Made by a program: the position numbers and the translations under genes. This document shows positions 34,137 to 45,599 of a stretch of DNA of 64,000 nucleotides, one piece after another. How positions within the stretch are numbered: position 1 is the first letter of the stretch; the number at the start of each line of letters is the position of its first letter. The notes beneath the pieces were generated by a model. It worked only from the letters and a program-made list of their open reading frames with translations, had not been told where the DNA came from and made no database searches. Source of the stretch: Gnetum montanum (taxonomy: Eukaryota > Streptophyta > Gnetopsida > Gnetales > Gnetaceae); contig MNCI01003070.1 of NCBI GenBank assembly GCA_015680685.1, positions 228,653-292,652 of the forward strand, written 5' to 3'.

Positions 34137-35934
34137 TGAAACACCCTAAAAAAATGCGAGGTCATCCTGGCCTCACCAGGCTCTTGCAGTCCGCACAGCA
34201 CCGTGGCAGTTCATCGAAAGAAGAACGTTATGAGTCTAGGATGGCCAGTTTGGCAAATTTTCTACTTTGGGTATGGACAGGCCCTGTACCATCTTGCTCG
34301 CCCATCAAGGTAGCCCGAATAGTTGGCAACCTACTCAGAAACGGTTTGTAGAATCGACGATAGTATCCTGGGTGCACAAAAAGTAGTTCGACAAGTTTTC
34401 TAAGTCATGAAGCCTGCTACGCTATGCTACGATATGTAGTGTAGCAAGCTTTAGAAAACAATGGCTAAACGAAATGCTATGCTACGCAATGTCACACAGT
34501 GTAGCATAGCAATGACTTCACTACCTGCTCCCCTCGCCCAACTTTGAGTTCTGCAGTGATGTCTCTTTTTGCCAGGAAGCGACGGACCATGTTTGCTACT
34601 ACGCTACGCTGAGCTACATGGCGCAGCAAGGCGTAGCAATCCTATGGAAGGGACAGAAGGCAGTTCAAAAGGTGAAATTAGCAAAGTTCACAAAACTTGC
34701 ATCGTAGGAGAATGGGTTGCAAATCAGCAAAACTATCGCAATTAAGGCTAGTCGCTACGTTATGTAGCGTAGCATTGCGTAACAAGTACGTGACATATGG
34801 CAGGATGTGCGGCAAGATGCTACACCATGCCAAGCAAGCCACGTCACAAAGCACAGTGTGTCATGCAAGTGTCGTGCGACATCAATGCACTCCACCCAAT
34901 CAGACCGCTGACACACGTCTCTAGGAGCTAACAGTGCAGTTGCGACATAGTAGGATCATAGTTATTGCATGGCAAGCTCGCATTGCAATGGTCTTATAAG
35001 CCCAACAGTCACAAATGGATCGAGTAATGCTAGTGAGGTAGCACAAGTCTGCGGCACATAGCATTCAAACGGTCCCTTTTTCTTACCTTCAACCCTATAA
35101 ATATTCCGGAAAACAGCACATAAAAGGTCCAAAAAAATTTTTGGGCTAAAAAGAGAAAGGTACCTACGATTTGGCAAAAAAGAAAAGAAAAAAGAGAGCA
35201 ATCTGTAAAGTTAGCAATTTTGAAAGGGGTTCACGTCCTCCTTTATTTTTTGCCAGCGTTGTAACAATCATACCCATCTGTTTAACACTGTAAATAGAGA
35301 ACCTCTCCTAGCTGGCATAAGGTTCCAGTCTTCGTTCTACCACCTTGGTAAGATCCCGCACTATTTGTACGTGAAGTCCGTGCCCAAGCGCATAGCTCTT
35401 TCTACTTCTTGACACTCTTTGGTTACCCTCGGAACTTCTGCACTCCGTCACACTGTGCAGTTGATTGTATCCATCCTAACCAGATGGATTTGTAGCTTTG
35501 AAGCAGTGCATGTTTTTAACCATATCTTACTTTACCTCTCATTTACTGTCTAGCTTTCTTGCATTATTTTCTATCTTATTTACCTTCAAGCATCATCTCG
35601 TACTACTATCGCATTTACGTTTCTCATGTTTAGCATCACTTCATATTACCATCGCATCTCTACTTTATTCATTATTTTGCATTATTGTCGCATTTTTATA
35701 GTTTCTTTGTTTTCCTCTATATCTACTCGTAAGCATTATCTTGCAATTTGTACAATTTATATTGCAAAAAGGCTATATTGACGTTGATGTAAGTCCTTTT
35801 CTGATCGACTAGACCATTCAGGGCACCCTGTGTTCGCACACACCCAGCACCGCTCTCCCGCAGGCATGGGGTTGGAATTGTTGCATCTGCCAACCCGAAC
35901 ATTCTTCTAGCCGCCAACATTTTCAATCGCTACA
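34137..35934 (+). repeat. 5' LTR of element F (1798 bp)
   Basis: Starts TGAAACACCCTAAAAAAATG and ends AATCGCTACA, and aligns over its full length with 50896-52705. A hand count over the first 240 bases gives 33 differences, about 29 of them transitions. It has many CTACGCTA/TAGCGTAG units in 34410-34790, TATAAATA at 35096-35103, and a long pyrimidine-rich stretch with CATTATTGTCGCATTT-type units near 35560-35700. Confidence 0.95.
35096..35103 (+). promoter_or_regulatory. TATA box in 5' LTR of F
   Basis: TATAAATA in AACCCTATAAATATTCC. The equivalent is at 51866-51873 in the 3' LTR. It is followed about 840 bp later by the end of the LTR, so R and U5 are long. Confidence 0.6.
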
Positions 35935-35938
35935 GTTT

Positions 35939-35959
35939 TCTAGCGCTAGAAGGAGGGCC
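35939..35959 (+). promoter_or_regulatory. primer binding site of F
   Basis: TCTAGCGCTAGAAGGAGGG, four bases after the LTR end at 35934. The shared core GC-CTAGAAGGA also follows the 5' LTR of E. This is the expected place for the tRNA 3' end to anneal; which tRNA is not decided here. Confidence 0.75.
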
Positions 35960-35999
35960 TTTTGGTGCCTTTGCCATGTGTCACAGTAGTTCTGTGAGC

Positions 36000-36700
36000 C
36001 TTCTACACCCTGATACACATGAGTGTAGACGTGACACCCTCTTGCGGTTGTTTGCACTCTGTACGGTGCAAATCGGTCACCCCAACGGTTCCCCTAGAGA
36101 CCTACAAAACACAAGGCCTCTGATCACCGGTTAACTAGCTCATTCTACGATCATCTTGCATGTGTGCTGCATCCCATCTTGTGTGGTGCAAACCGGTCTC
36201 CTGAACGGTCCCTCCAGGACCCTGCAAGACATAAAGCCTGCCTGATTGCTAGCTAGCTTGCCCATCCTATAGCTATCTTGCCTGCATTCTATACCCCATT
36301 CCGTGTGGTATAGATCGGTCACCTCGACGGTCCCTCCAAGATCCTATGAGACACAAAACATACCTGGTCGCTAGTTAATTTTCTTGTCTTATAGTAGTCT
36401 CGTATGCCTTCCACACCCCGACTTGCATTAGCGTAGACTCGACACCCTTTGTGGTTGTTTATGCTTTGTGTGGTGTAGATCAGTCGCCTCGACGGTTCCT
36501 CCGGAACCCTATGAGATAATAAGCCTTCCGACAGTGATTTAACTTGCCCCTTCTATTTATAGTAGTCCTACATGCGTCCTGAACCCTAGCCAGCACAGGC
36601 AAAAACATGACACCCTTTGAGGTTGTTTGCACCTTGTGTGGTGCAAGTTGGTCGCCTTGACAGTTCCTCTAGGATCCTGCAAGACGTAAAGCCACCTGTT
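36000..36700 (+). repeat. long tandem repeats in the leader of F
   Basis: Five imperfect units anchored on GTGCAAATCGGTCACCCCAA-like blocks at about 36066, 36186, 36306, 36474 and 36642, so spaced 120, 120, 168 and 168 bp. The longer units include a GACACCCTTTG-GGTTGTTT block. The array ends about 70 bp before the gag ATG. No protein frame runs through it. The leader of E lacks this array. Confidence 0.8.
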
Positions 36701-36768
36701 GTTGTTTTTTTAATACTTCTGTTCTTTTGCATTTTCTAGCATTTTTTCGCATAATCACTTGCTTGACG

Positions 36769-39660
36769 ATGGCTTCCGCCACCACCGCTGTTGGTGCCTC
36801 CAACACGGAGGTGCCCTTCGTGGTCCAAGACACTACTAGTGTCGAACAACGCCTAAATCGAACGCCAGAAGCACGGCAGTCTCTTAGAATCCAAAACCAA
36901 GGACCTGAGGGACTAGCCTAGCAACATGAGCATTATAGTTTCCTTTGTGCGAAGGTGCAAGCTAACCTGCCCTTGGATTTACATGAACTCAAAGAAAAAC
37001 GTAGCTTCGAGTTTGCTTACTGCAATGGGGAGGAATTCGTTCCTAACCAAGGCATTTCTCTACCTTTAACACAAGCGTACCAAAGGTTGCTAGATCAACT
37101 AATCTAGTTGACAAGGCTTAGGGAGCAATAAGACACAACGTCCAACTAGGATGACACCTTTCAAGATGGGCAGGAGGAGCTCGATTCCCAGTTTGACGAG
37201 GGAGGCCCAGCCAACCCTGTTCCTGTCCCGCCTACCCAATCCTTCTGGGCCAACCCACTACTTGTCGCAACCTCCTTTGTCATCACACCCACACTTCAGC
37301 AGCCTGCAGCCACAATTGCAATGGGTAGCCATGCTATGTTCCCAGCACCTCATCACCCCTATTGCCTGGTTGCACCTGTAGCAACTACGCCACCGCAAAC
37401 TATTTATCAGCATGCTACCACAATACGCAACATGCCTATCACGGCTACCCTACCGCATGTCCATACTGTACCTACTTTGCAACCACACATAACTCCTATA
37501 CCAATTCCTACATATGCATTCGTTCCACCCATTGTGATGTGCCCAGGCCCATCCACATGGTGGACTCCGCTCACTTCTTTGTCTGTTCTGCAACCGTCGT
37601 AGATATCTCACTACATTCTCCCTCAGGTCTACTCGACCTTGTAGACGGTACATCCTGGCATGGGGTCGTGGGTTGTCCCATCGGTGACCCAAGCGGCCTA
37701 TCCGGCAACTCAACCCGCTATTACCGCTCTGATAATACCACCCACCAGATGGTGGACAATGGAAATAGCACCTTTAGTAGGGGCAACCCCAACGACATAA
37801 CCGATGGATCAAATCGTTACCACTACCATGCCACATGTGGGCATTGCCTCCACAGTTCCTCAACAGTCTATAACATCTTTGGTTCTAGACCAAGCATTTC
37901 AGCTCATTCAGACCCTAACCGAGGAAGTAAAACACCTCAAAGCGGTTAGGTCTAATACGGTACAAGTCATGGACATTAATCAAGATGACCCTGTCAACCT
38001 TGCAATCCCTGCTTTGATATTACCACCTGGGATGTCCCTCTCGCACTTCACGAAGTATGACGGAGAAGGAGATCCCAATACACATCTTGTCACTTTCCGG
38101 TCAAAGTCTTTGTTGCTGCAATAATGGCCACATACGATCATTCGCGTCTTCACCATGTCCCTAGCCGGGAAAGCCCTAGATTGGTATCGTGTGTTGCCAC
38201 GTTCATCCATTTTGACTTTGGAAGAACTCTTGAACTAGTTTGTGACACGCTTCAAATATAACTTGAAGCCAAAAACCCCGCTAGATCAGCTGATGAGCGT
38301 AAAGCAAGACCCGCTAGAACCAATCCAAAAATTCATTCAATGTTGGAGCGCAACCCTTAACGAAATCCGTGAACCTATCGCGGAGGCTCACTTGTTAGCC
38401 ATCTTTAAGGGTACGGTGAATGACTTCATCAAGTCAAAACTATATTACCTCACTCCATGCTCACTTAGCCAAGATTTTGCTTAGACAAAAAGCATACAAG
38501 ACATGGCCGAAGCAAACAAAGACCTGGCTTATGTCACTTACAAGAACAGTTTTGCAAAAAAGGACAAAGGTAAGGCCCCAACAACCATGTTGGCTACTGT
38601 GGCAGCTGAGGCTAAGCCCAAACATAGCAACAACAGAAACAAGAATAACAAGAAACCATCCACACTTGCGGCCGACTCAGTGCCCAAACTAGGCCAAGCA
38701 TTACAACTTGCCACACCTGTGCCCGAGACATCTGCATACACTAAACCTAACTTCGAACGTAAAGATCGTTCGAAATACACCCCGCTGCCTCTCAAACCTT
38801 CAGAACTCTTGAAGCAACTGTTGGCAACAGGATACATCCAACATAAGTGGATGTTAGAGGAAGTAAACATGAGGCATCGACACTACTGCAAGCTCCTTAG
38901 AAATCTCTCTTTAGCCCTGCCCAACGAGCCACCAGTTCCTAGGAGTTTTAGGCTAGACAGGTTTTGCGACTACCATCAACTATGTGGTCATACCACGGAT
39001 TATTTTCTATCGTTGCAAGATGACACCCAAAGATTGATTGACCTGGGACAGTTGGTGCTAGATGAAAGTAGCCTAGTACATCCTAAAAACCAATCCATGC
39101 ATGTCTACACAGATCCCCACAACACCAATAATTCCGGTTACGTAATCAATGCCATCGGTATTGACAATAATCCCACGCCACCCTTCTAGCCGTTTGTGAT
39201 TCGTGTGCCTCAGCATAGCGCACCAATGCCACCAATGGCTGGTCTAAGCTCGTAGTCACCCTTCATCCTGAAAGTCCCACCACAGGCATCTACCTCTGCA
39301 CCACCTATTGGCGGGACCACACGACCCTGTCAACTAACACCTCTAACTTCATTCATCATTAGGGGGCCAACATCTTCGACAGCCCCAATCTTGTGCAACA
39401 ACATTAAACAACATCCTCGCCCCACAACGCTAGAAACCTACTTGGTGGGCGAGGCATCGAAGGGGAATACCGTCAAAAGTATCTCCAAAACTACGCCTTC
39501 TTCCTTTAAATTTACACCTTCATCACCAAAGACAAAGGTCGACATGATTACACGGCCTGTGGCATCTTGTTGCCAAAAATCTGAACCTAGGTCTGGGGTC
39601 GTCTCCCCTCGAGAGGTTCATCTTCTAAGGAAAATTGAGGAGGGTGTTAAACAGACAGGC
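36769..39660 (+). pseudogene. gag of element F
   Basis: ATG at 36769 (MASATTAVGAS) opens one frame that runs without a frameshift through to the protease end at 40455. A Pro/Thr-rich region lies at 37200-37780. The capsid-like core is at 37990-38480 (PPGMSLSHFTKYDGEGDP, LAGKALDWY, LLN-FVTRFKYN, LEPIQKFIQCW), followed by a basic segment and a Tat-type zinc finger near 38960-39010, FCDYHQLCGHTTDYF, where the last Cys of C-x2-H-x4-GH-T-x2-C is F. About a dozen in-frame stops interrupt it, nearly all TAG or TAA explainable by a single C-to-T or G-to-A change. A linker with HLLRKIEEGVKQ follows to the protease. Confidence 0.9.
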
Positions 39661-39744
39661 AGCCAATACTTCTTGGACGCCCTCATCTAGGTTGGGCAAG
39701 CTCTAAGGCAGAAAAACACCACATTAAGCCTATACGACCTAGTC

Positions 39745-40455
39745 ATGACATCTACCCCTCACCGCGAGGCTCTAGTCCGCATGTCAACAACAATTCTGGT
39801 CGACAAAAACATGCCAGTAGACAAGAAAGCGATCCACTCAGTCATACTCCCCTCTGTACCCATGGAGTCTACAATACATCAATTAACTTTCAGTAATGAT
39901 GCCATTAAGGAAGATCCTGAAAGGGGTCAAGTGACTATGGTGCCTCTCTTCATCACAATTCGGGTCGGCCAATACCGAATCCAAAGGGTACATGTCGATG
40001 ATGGGGCCACAAATGTCACCTCCTTTCCTATTATAGATAAGCTGGGGTTGGTTGACCAGATCAAACCAACAGCAACATCATGTCTATGATTCTTCAATGG
40101 GGCATGTGTCCTGGTGAAGGGCATAGTTCATGTAAACTTCATAGCAGGGGACGAGCTCCTCACAAACGCAACGTTCATCGTAGTTGAAGAAATGCCCAGG
40201 TTTAACCTAATCTTGGGAAGATTGTGGTTAGCACAAATTAGGGCCGTCTCCTCACCTATACACCAAAAAATCCACTTACCATACGTGGGTAGGGAGGTGA
40301 TAATCCATGGTGACGGGGTGCTAACGCAAGCAATCAACAATGTAAACACAGAGCAGGGTTCAGAGGTTACAACCTCTGAAGATGAAATGCCTGTTCATGC
40401 ATGCACCAATCATACAACGAAGGGATTGGCCCAACGAGGCGACCCTCAAATCTAA
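39745..40455 (+). pseudogene. aspartic protease of element F
   Basis: Retropepsin-like domain in the same frame as gag. The active site reads VHVDDGATNVTSFP (about 39985-40026), where most retropepsins have D-T/S-G; the DDG form is known in many plant gypsy proteases and recurs in E. The second conserved block FNLILGRLWL at about 40201 equals ILGR-WL. One TGA interrupts at 40088-40090. The frame closes at 40455 in front of the antisense gene, with RT only starting 5.7 kb later. Confidence 0.85.
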
Positions 40456-40659
40456 AACGCATGGGTGGAGTTGCCCTTTCAAGCGAGGGATAGTGACACG
40501 AGTGAAGGCCCTGGCGAAATGCCTCGACCTTACGTCCCGATCAAACCACGAAAGGTTAAGAGGCAGCTACGCATAGCATAGCAGCCTTGTGACCTCCCAC
40601 CCAGTCGCCATCCTCACATATTCACTTTCTACTTATCTCATCAGTGTGTCATCCTTTCG

Positions 40660-40790
40660 GCATGCTATGCCAATGACCCGAAATGGCCTAAAACTAGCAT
40701 TATTACCTTTTGCTTTACTCAACGGTCGAAATGGCCTAAAGCTAACAAACGGCCCAAAATGGCCTAAAACTAGCATACGAGAGCACAAAA
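40660..40790 (+). repeat. boundary-motif cluster 1 of F (after protease)
   Basis: Three units in the gag-pol direction: CCGAAATGGCCTAAAACTAG (40678), GTCGAAATGGCCTAAAGCTA (about 40725) and CCCAAAATGGCCTAAAACTA (about 40753). The equivalent position in E (57700-57970) has five or six units. They lie between the protease end and the 3' end of the antisense gene. Confidence 0.8.
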
Positions 40791-43700
40791 ACATTACATA
40801 ACACACATGATAACACAAAATCGGTTTCCTTTCTGAAGTCTTGCATTTTAGTCAAAATGTTTCGCCTATTGGCAGTGTCTATAAATTCTTTCAAAAAAAG
40901 AAGAGGGGAAGTCGACCCCCATACTCTCATGAGTCATCTCTGTTCACATCACCTTCGTCGTTTATCTCTACTTCATCCAATTGTGCATTGCCTACTCCTA
41001 TATTGCCCCCTGCCGACACCTCATTCCTTCCCTCCATGGGCCTCACACCTTTGTTGAGAGCTTGTATCCCAAAAGATAAAGTAGTTAGTAGGGACAACAA
41101 ATGTGATAAATGATAGCTATAGTAAAGCATTAAAGTGACTAACCTAAGGGGATCCTACATTGGTCATAAGAGGTATCTGGTCTAGACCAAGCCTGAGACG
41201 ATGCTCAATCTCCTCCATCGAAATATCCATTTAACGCCTGTCACTAGGTTCAGCATTCGTAGCGGCAACTTTCTCCCTTTCCAAAGTTGTCCACTTTAGA
41301 GGTTCCTAGGAAAGAGAGGCGGTTGTGGTCTTTCCTGTAGGAAGGGTCACCCCCAAGTCTGGAGATTCCGTGACCTTCACCTGCTCTTTGAATTTGGCAT
41401 AGGCCTCAGAAGCACCGATGGCCTTCACGAACATCTCATACGAGAAGGCCTCCACAATAGCGTCTTTATACAACCTTCGATGGGTTTCGTTTTCTAGCTT
41501 GTATGTATATTTGTGATCCCTCTGGTCTTCCCCCATTCGAAGATCTTAGCGCTGATGTCCTTCATATCTTGGCACTTCTGGGCTAGCAAATTCATCTGCA
41601 TCTGCTACTTGATTATTTCATGGGTGGATTCTACATTCTGACGAACGATAGTCAAAAACCTAGTGTAGTCGTCTACAGCCCTTTGCAACTCAGCAGGGTC
41701 AGGATAACGGTTTATCAGGAAATTGATCCTTGACCTGAGGTTCTCTACCTCGACGACCAGTTCTTCCTCTCTCTGCTCGCCCCTGTGGACCCGTTTCCAT
41801 AGGTCCTCATTGGTACGTCTACATTTCCATAGAGAGCACGCCGAGTGCAAGACACATTTGTAAGCCTCATCAAATATACGATGAGAAACTTCGGTCACAT
41901 CAGACGAGAGTGTGGGCACTGCGTCAATCTCCATAGGTCGAGCCGAGTCCCACTTGAGCCAAGAGGTTGTTCAACGTAGAAAGTGTAACAATCATGTTAA
42001 CATGACATAAACCAATACGTTCAAGAGTTTCGGCATAGCAGCATAGGGGCTTTCAACACTCCTACTTACCCATACGAGGACCCGCCTACTGAAGGAGTTT
42101 GATCATGTCATCAACAAGCCCCTAAAAAAATGTAAACTTGTCAAGAAATTCAGCTCATGACTCTGTCCGGGGTTGGGGAGGTCCTGAGACATTAGAAGTA
42201 GCACCTGTTACACGATTAAGCATGTCAGCAATGGTTGGAATGGACTATGGTAAGGCACATCCAAAGCCTAAAACTCACCAGCACCTGACTGTTGTCTTGT
42301 TTCTTACTGGTGCAAGACAATCATGGTAAGTTCGGTAGAACGCCCGACCAAGTCCATAGAAACTCCTACCTCATGCACTGGTGCTTTTCCTTTCAAGAGA
42401 GTAGCATCTTTTTTATTTTCAGGAGGCACCTCTTCATTGGTAGGAAGAGGCTCCCTAATAGCAAGAGCCCCTGCCCTAGAGACAATAGCTCCATTATTCC
42501 TAGCTGGGGCCCTTTCTTCCAAAGTCGGGGCCCCTGCATCTTTATTTGTCGCCCCCGTTCTGAGGGCCGACACTTTCTTGTTGCCTTCTTCTTCATCTTC
42601 TTCTTCTGCTACCTGCAAAAGGGTATACACACGACAAATCAAGATGGGTTAACTCAAAACTGATACCATGTTACAAAGCACTACCTAACTAAGCATAGAA
42701 TAGCAGGCTCCCTAAACGCTCACCAATGGAGGGTTGCGTTCGCTGCAACTTGAACCGCAGTCTTCGTTCCTCTTCATGAGGGCTTTCCCTAGCAAGGGGA
42801 GGTCTCTTTCTCCACAACTCCATGGGCACGGTCTCAGCCATGAGACGTTCAACCTATGTCACATTGCCGAGTATGGTAAGGGGGGTCTCCCCTAAGCTAT
42901 CCTGGCTGCAAGTGCTACAAACTGCTAGAACTTTAGTTGTTAAAGAAAACGAATCCCCGACCATCTTCAGGGGAGCCTGGGCTTGCATGGTCTAAAAGAC
43001 CTATCAAATCCATGGCTTGGGAATTTGGACGCGATCTAGCTTGGACTAGACTCCATCCTCCTGGACCACCAGGAACTCCATGGAGTGCTTTAAATAGCCT
43101 ATGTAGAATGCATAGTCTATGTTAGAGTGGGACTCCGTTTGCTCACGGAACCCCAAAATCTCACCCTATAGACCACTACATAGGAACTCGGCTCAGTTAT
43201 AATAGGCCCCTTCCTCCACGACTTCTTGCATTACCTAAGCCTACTCAAGCCCTAGGACCTTTCCTTGGGTGAGTAGTTGAGAAAATGCATGGGCACGAAA
43301 GACCAGGTATATCCCCATGGCAAGACCGTTCTTAAGCTTGTCCATAGGGAACCCTTTCCACTCCTTGGTGAGCCTTAGCCACTCCTCAATATGCTGCTTC
43401 TGGAGGATCAACTCCTACTTGCCCTTCAACATCACATTGGCACCATCAGTGGGAATGCCAAAAAAATCTGCAAATAGTTGGTCATTGATGTCAATGACCA
43501 CCCACACACCCCACACGTACGTGCAAAAGCAGCTCACCTGCCCAGAAAAGGAATTGACCAAGGAAAGCATCTTGGCAATAGGGACGCCTACATTCGGCAC
43601 CATAAAAAAATCCATAAGCCCAGCCATTTGGATTCTTCTGAGCAAAGGGCTCGGAGCCCCTCATTCTAGCCAGCTCTAACTTGCCAATACTTCACCATAT

Positions 43701-44324
43701 TTGAAGTAGATGTTTCTCCCTTACCTTTTGGCAGTCACCACCATCACTTCATGAGGCTTCTTCACTCCTGCAGCAATGATCACAAAACATGCTTAGCATA
43801 AAAGAGAGAAGAAACTACAAAAAAACTTAAGCCCATGGTGCCCGCTTGTTAACTCACTAGGTCTATACGGTGAGGGGAATAGTGGAAGCTTAGCCACCAA
43901 GACTACTTTGAGCGTAACCTGCTTCAAAGGTTCTCTCCACTCCTTTTCTAGCCAACCCTTCATCCTGAAATCACTATAGAGAGAGGCGAGTATGCATAGG
44001 TAGGAACAGTATCCTTCCCTACAATGAGCAATCACGCCTGCTCGCAGGCTCTCAGCAGAGGCAAATTCTTGTAGGGCTAGCTGTGTTATGGCCAACTCGC
44101 CTGATTGATCATGAATCCCACCATCATCAAGATAGAACCTGGTGACTATTAACACTAAGCCAAGCATGGCCAACATTGCATAACCAAGCAAAGTAAAGAC
44201 GTGAAACTCACCTGCCAATACAGTAGATGGTCCCCTGTGGGTTCAGAAAGTATGTCGCCACATGGCGCGCAAGGTATAATGTGTTATGAGGATGATGACA
44301 CTAGTATTCCGGCATATCCCAAAT

Positions 44325-44661
44325 CTAGGCCAAGTGCCTCAACCCTGTGGAGTGTTGGGTAGACCCCCCTCCCAACCTGCTTATGGTCACGTTGTCAAAA
44401 AGATATCTCAGGATGCCCCTATTTGTCCCTGGTAGCAAAGCCTCTATTATGCCGAATGCCCACGTCTTATCCAAGGAGGACCAAACCATGAGACTAAATT
44501 GGCTGAAAAGGAATTGTAGGAAATCTTGTGCCCCGTCCCTGAACCAAACTGCTCGATCTCCCAAATGTATCGAGGGAGGGGGAACGTTGGCCATAGGTCT
44601 ACCTACATGACATAAGACTCCTTCAAGATCCAAAATGATCAATCTAGACCTTGGCCCTACC
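44325..44661 (-). other. FCP1/NLI-interacting-factor-like (HAD) domain in the antisense gene of F
   Basis: From the exon 2 start, RSRLIILDLEGVL corresponds to the K-LLVLDL-G-LL start of plant FCP1-homology proteins, VWFRDGAQDFLQFLFSQFSL to the RP-V-EFL-F-FE-F block, and MVWSSLDK to the VGVWSS motif II. The spacing of roughly 60 residues between motifs I and II fits. The equivalent in E at 53650-53835 has LLVVELVGVL and FSVVIWSHLSE. The family assignment is by motif reading only. Confidence 0.65.
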
Positions 44662-45175
44662 CTGCATGGCAGAAACAGCAAATATTGACATCAAATATGA
44701 ACATAATACATGCGCAACATAGCAACGCTAAGCCGACCATAAATATAGTGTAACATCATCCCTGTTCATCATAGCATAGCAAAGATGCAAAAGCCTAGTG
44801 TAGCAAGAACATGCAAGTAACTTAGCGTAGCAACAAAATAACTACCAGCATGCCCAAACAAAAATATGCGCCTACGTCATACATAACCAAACCCTCCCAA
44901 GGGCTTTACGTCACAACATGCCAATGTTAAGCAACTTAAAGGACCCTGGTCTCGTAGTCATGGCAACCATCGTGACAGTGATGGCCTTGCATGCAACCAC
45001 AACAAGACCCTTGCACAACAGTGATGATCGAAAGAAAGAGAGACCACAATAGCACAAAAGACAAAATGACATGGCCGTAGAAAACACAAGTAGTGAAACA
45101 AATGAGATACAAATCCAGAGCAGAAAATAGCAGAAGGTGTAAGGAGAAAAGAACGGAGGAGACATAAAAACTCAC
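44662..45175 (-). other. intron 1 of the antisense gene of F
   Basis: 514 bp between CA|GTGAGTTTTT (45175) and TGCCATGCAG|G (44662). It joins CA and G into one codon, continuing the frame from MAPKTQ into the HAD-like exon. It is T-rich on the coding strand and contains several TACGCTA/TAGCGTAG-like units (44700-44850), also abundant in the LTR of F. Confidence 0.65.
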
Positions 45176-45599
45176 TGAGTCAACAGTATGCCCTCCAGCG
45201 CCGAAACGCATGCTCGCGGCCCATGCCTCAGAGTCTTCTTCGTCTTCCCAACCTTCACGAGCACCAACTGAGTCTTAGGAGCCATAGCCTTGCTTGCAGA
45301 TTTATGACCTTCATCTTAGAAATTTTCCTCGATAATGGATTAACACAATGGCTCCATGTCCCAAGATTGCCGAAGTGCTCCGACAAGGATTATGTGCCTC
45401 TAAGGAAAAAATGGCGAAATTACCAGGATTCAATCCCTATTTATGGCAGTAATAGCAAAATGAGTAAACTTCCTTTCTCTCTCCCTGATTAAGGGGAGAC
45501 GCGACGTGCAGTGTAGCATGCTCCCCATGACATCATGACACTATTAGCATTTAAACATCGGCATGCTTCAAGTCAGTTACTCACCTTCTTGAAAACAAA

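Larger units (their letters stand above)
40927..45285 (-). pseudogene. antisense spliced gene of element F (FCP1/HAD-like domain protein)
   Basis: Runs opposite to gag-pol, between protease and RT. Proposed exons: 1, 45285-45176 (MAPKTQLVLV, basic); 2, 44661-44212; 3, 44138-43858; 4, 43767-42724; 5, from 42612; 6, 42121-42070; 7, about 41985-41120; last, 41060-40927, ending in acidic residues and TGA. Introns start GTGAGT or GTAAGT and end CAG or TAG, and phases join correctly for introns 1 (phase 2), 2 (phase 2) and 3 (phase 1). Exon 2 has LIILDLEGVL and FSLMVWSSLDK, resembling the FCP1/NLI-interacting-factor branch of HAD phosphatases; the second Asp of DxDxT is Glu, and motifs III and IV are not visible. 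Exon 4 carries FFGIPTDGAN. Exon 7 carries a helix with CRRTNEDLWKRV. Several in-frame stops show decay. Catalytic activity is doubtful. Confidence 0.8.

Noticed and set aside
37362-37949. 195-codon open frame in the gag region of F
   Set aside because: Shifted frame. The real gag frame (from 36769) runs through the same bases, giving the Pro/Thr-rich part and then PPGMSLSHFTKYDGEGDP.
42323-42652. 109-codon plus-strand frame with a serine run
   Set aside because: Opposite strand of the acidic exon 5 of the antisense gene (GAA/GAAGAT runs read as serines).
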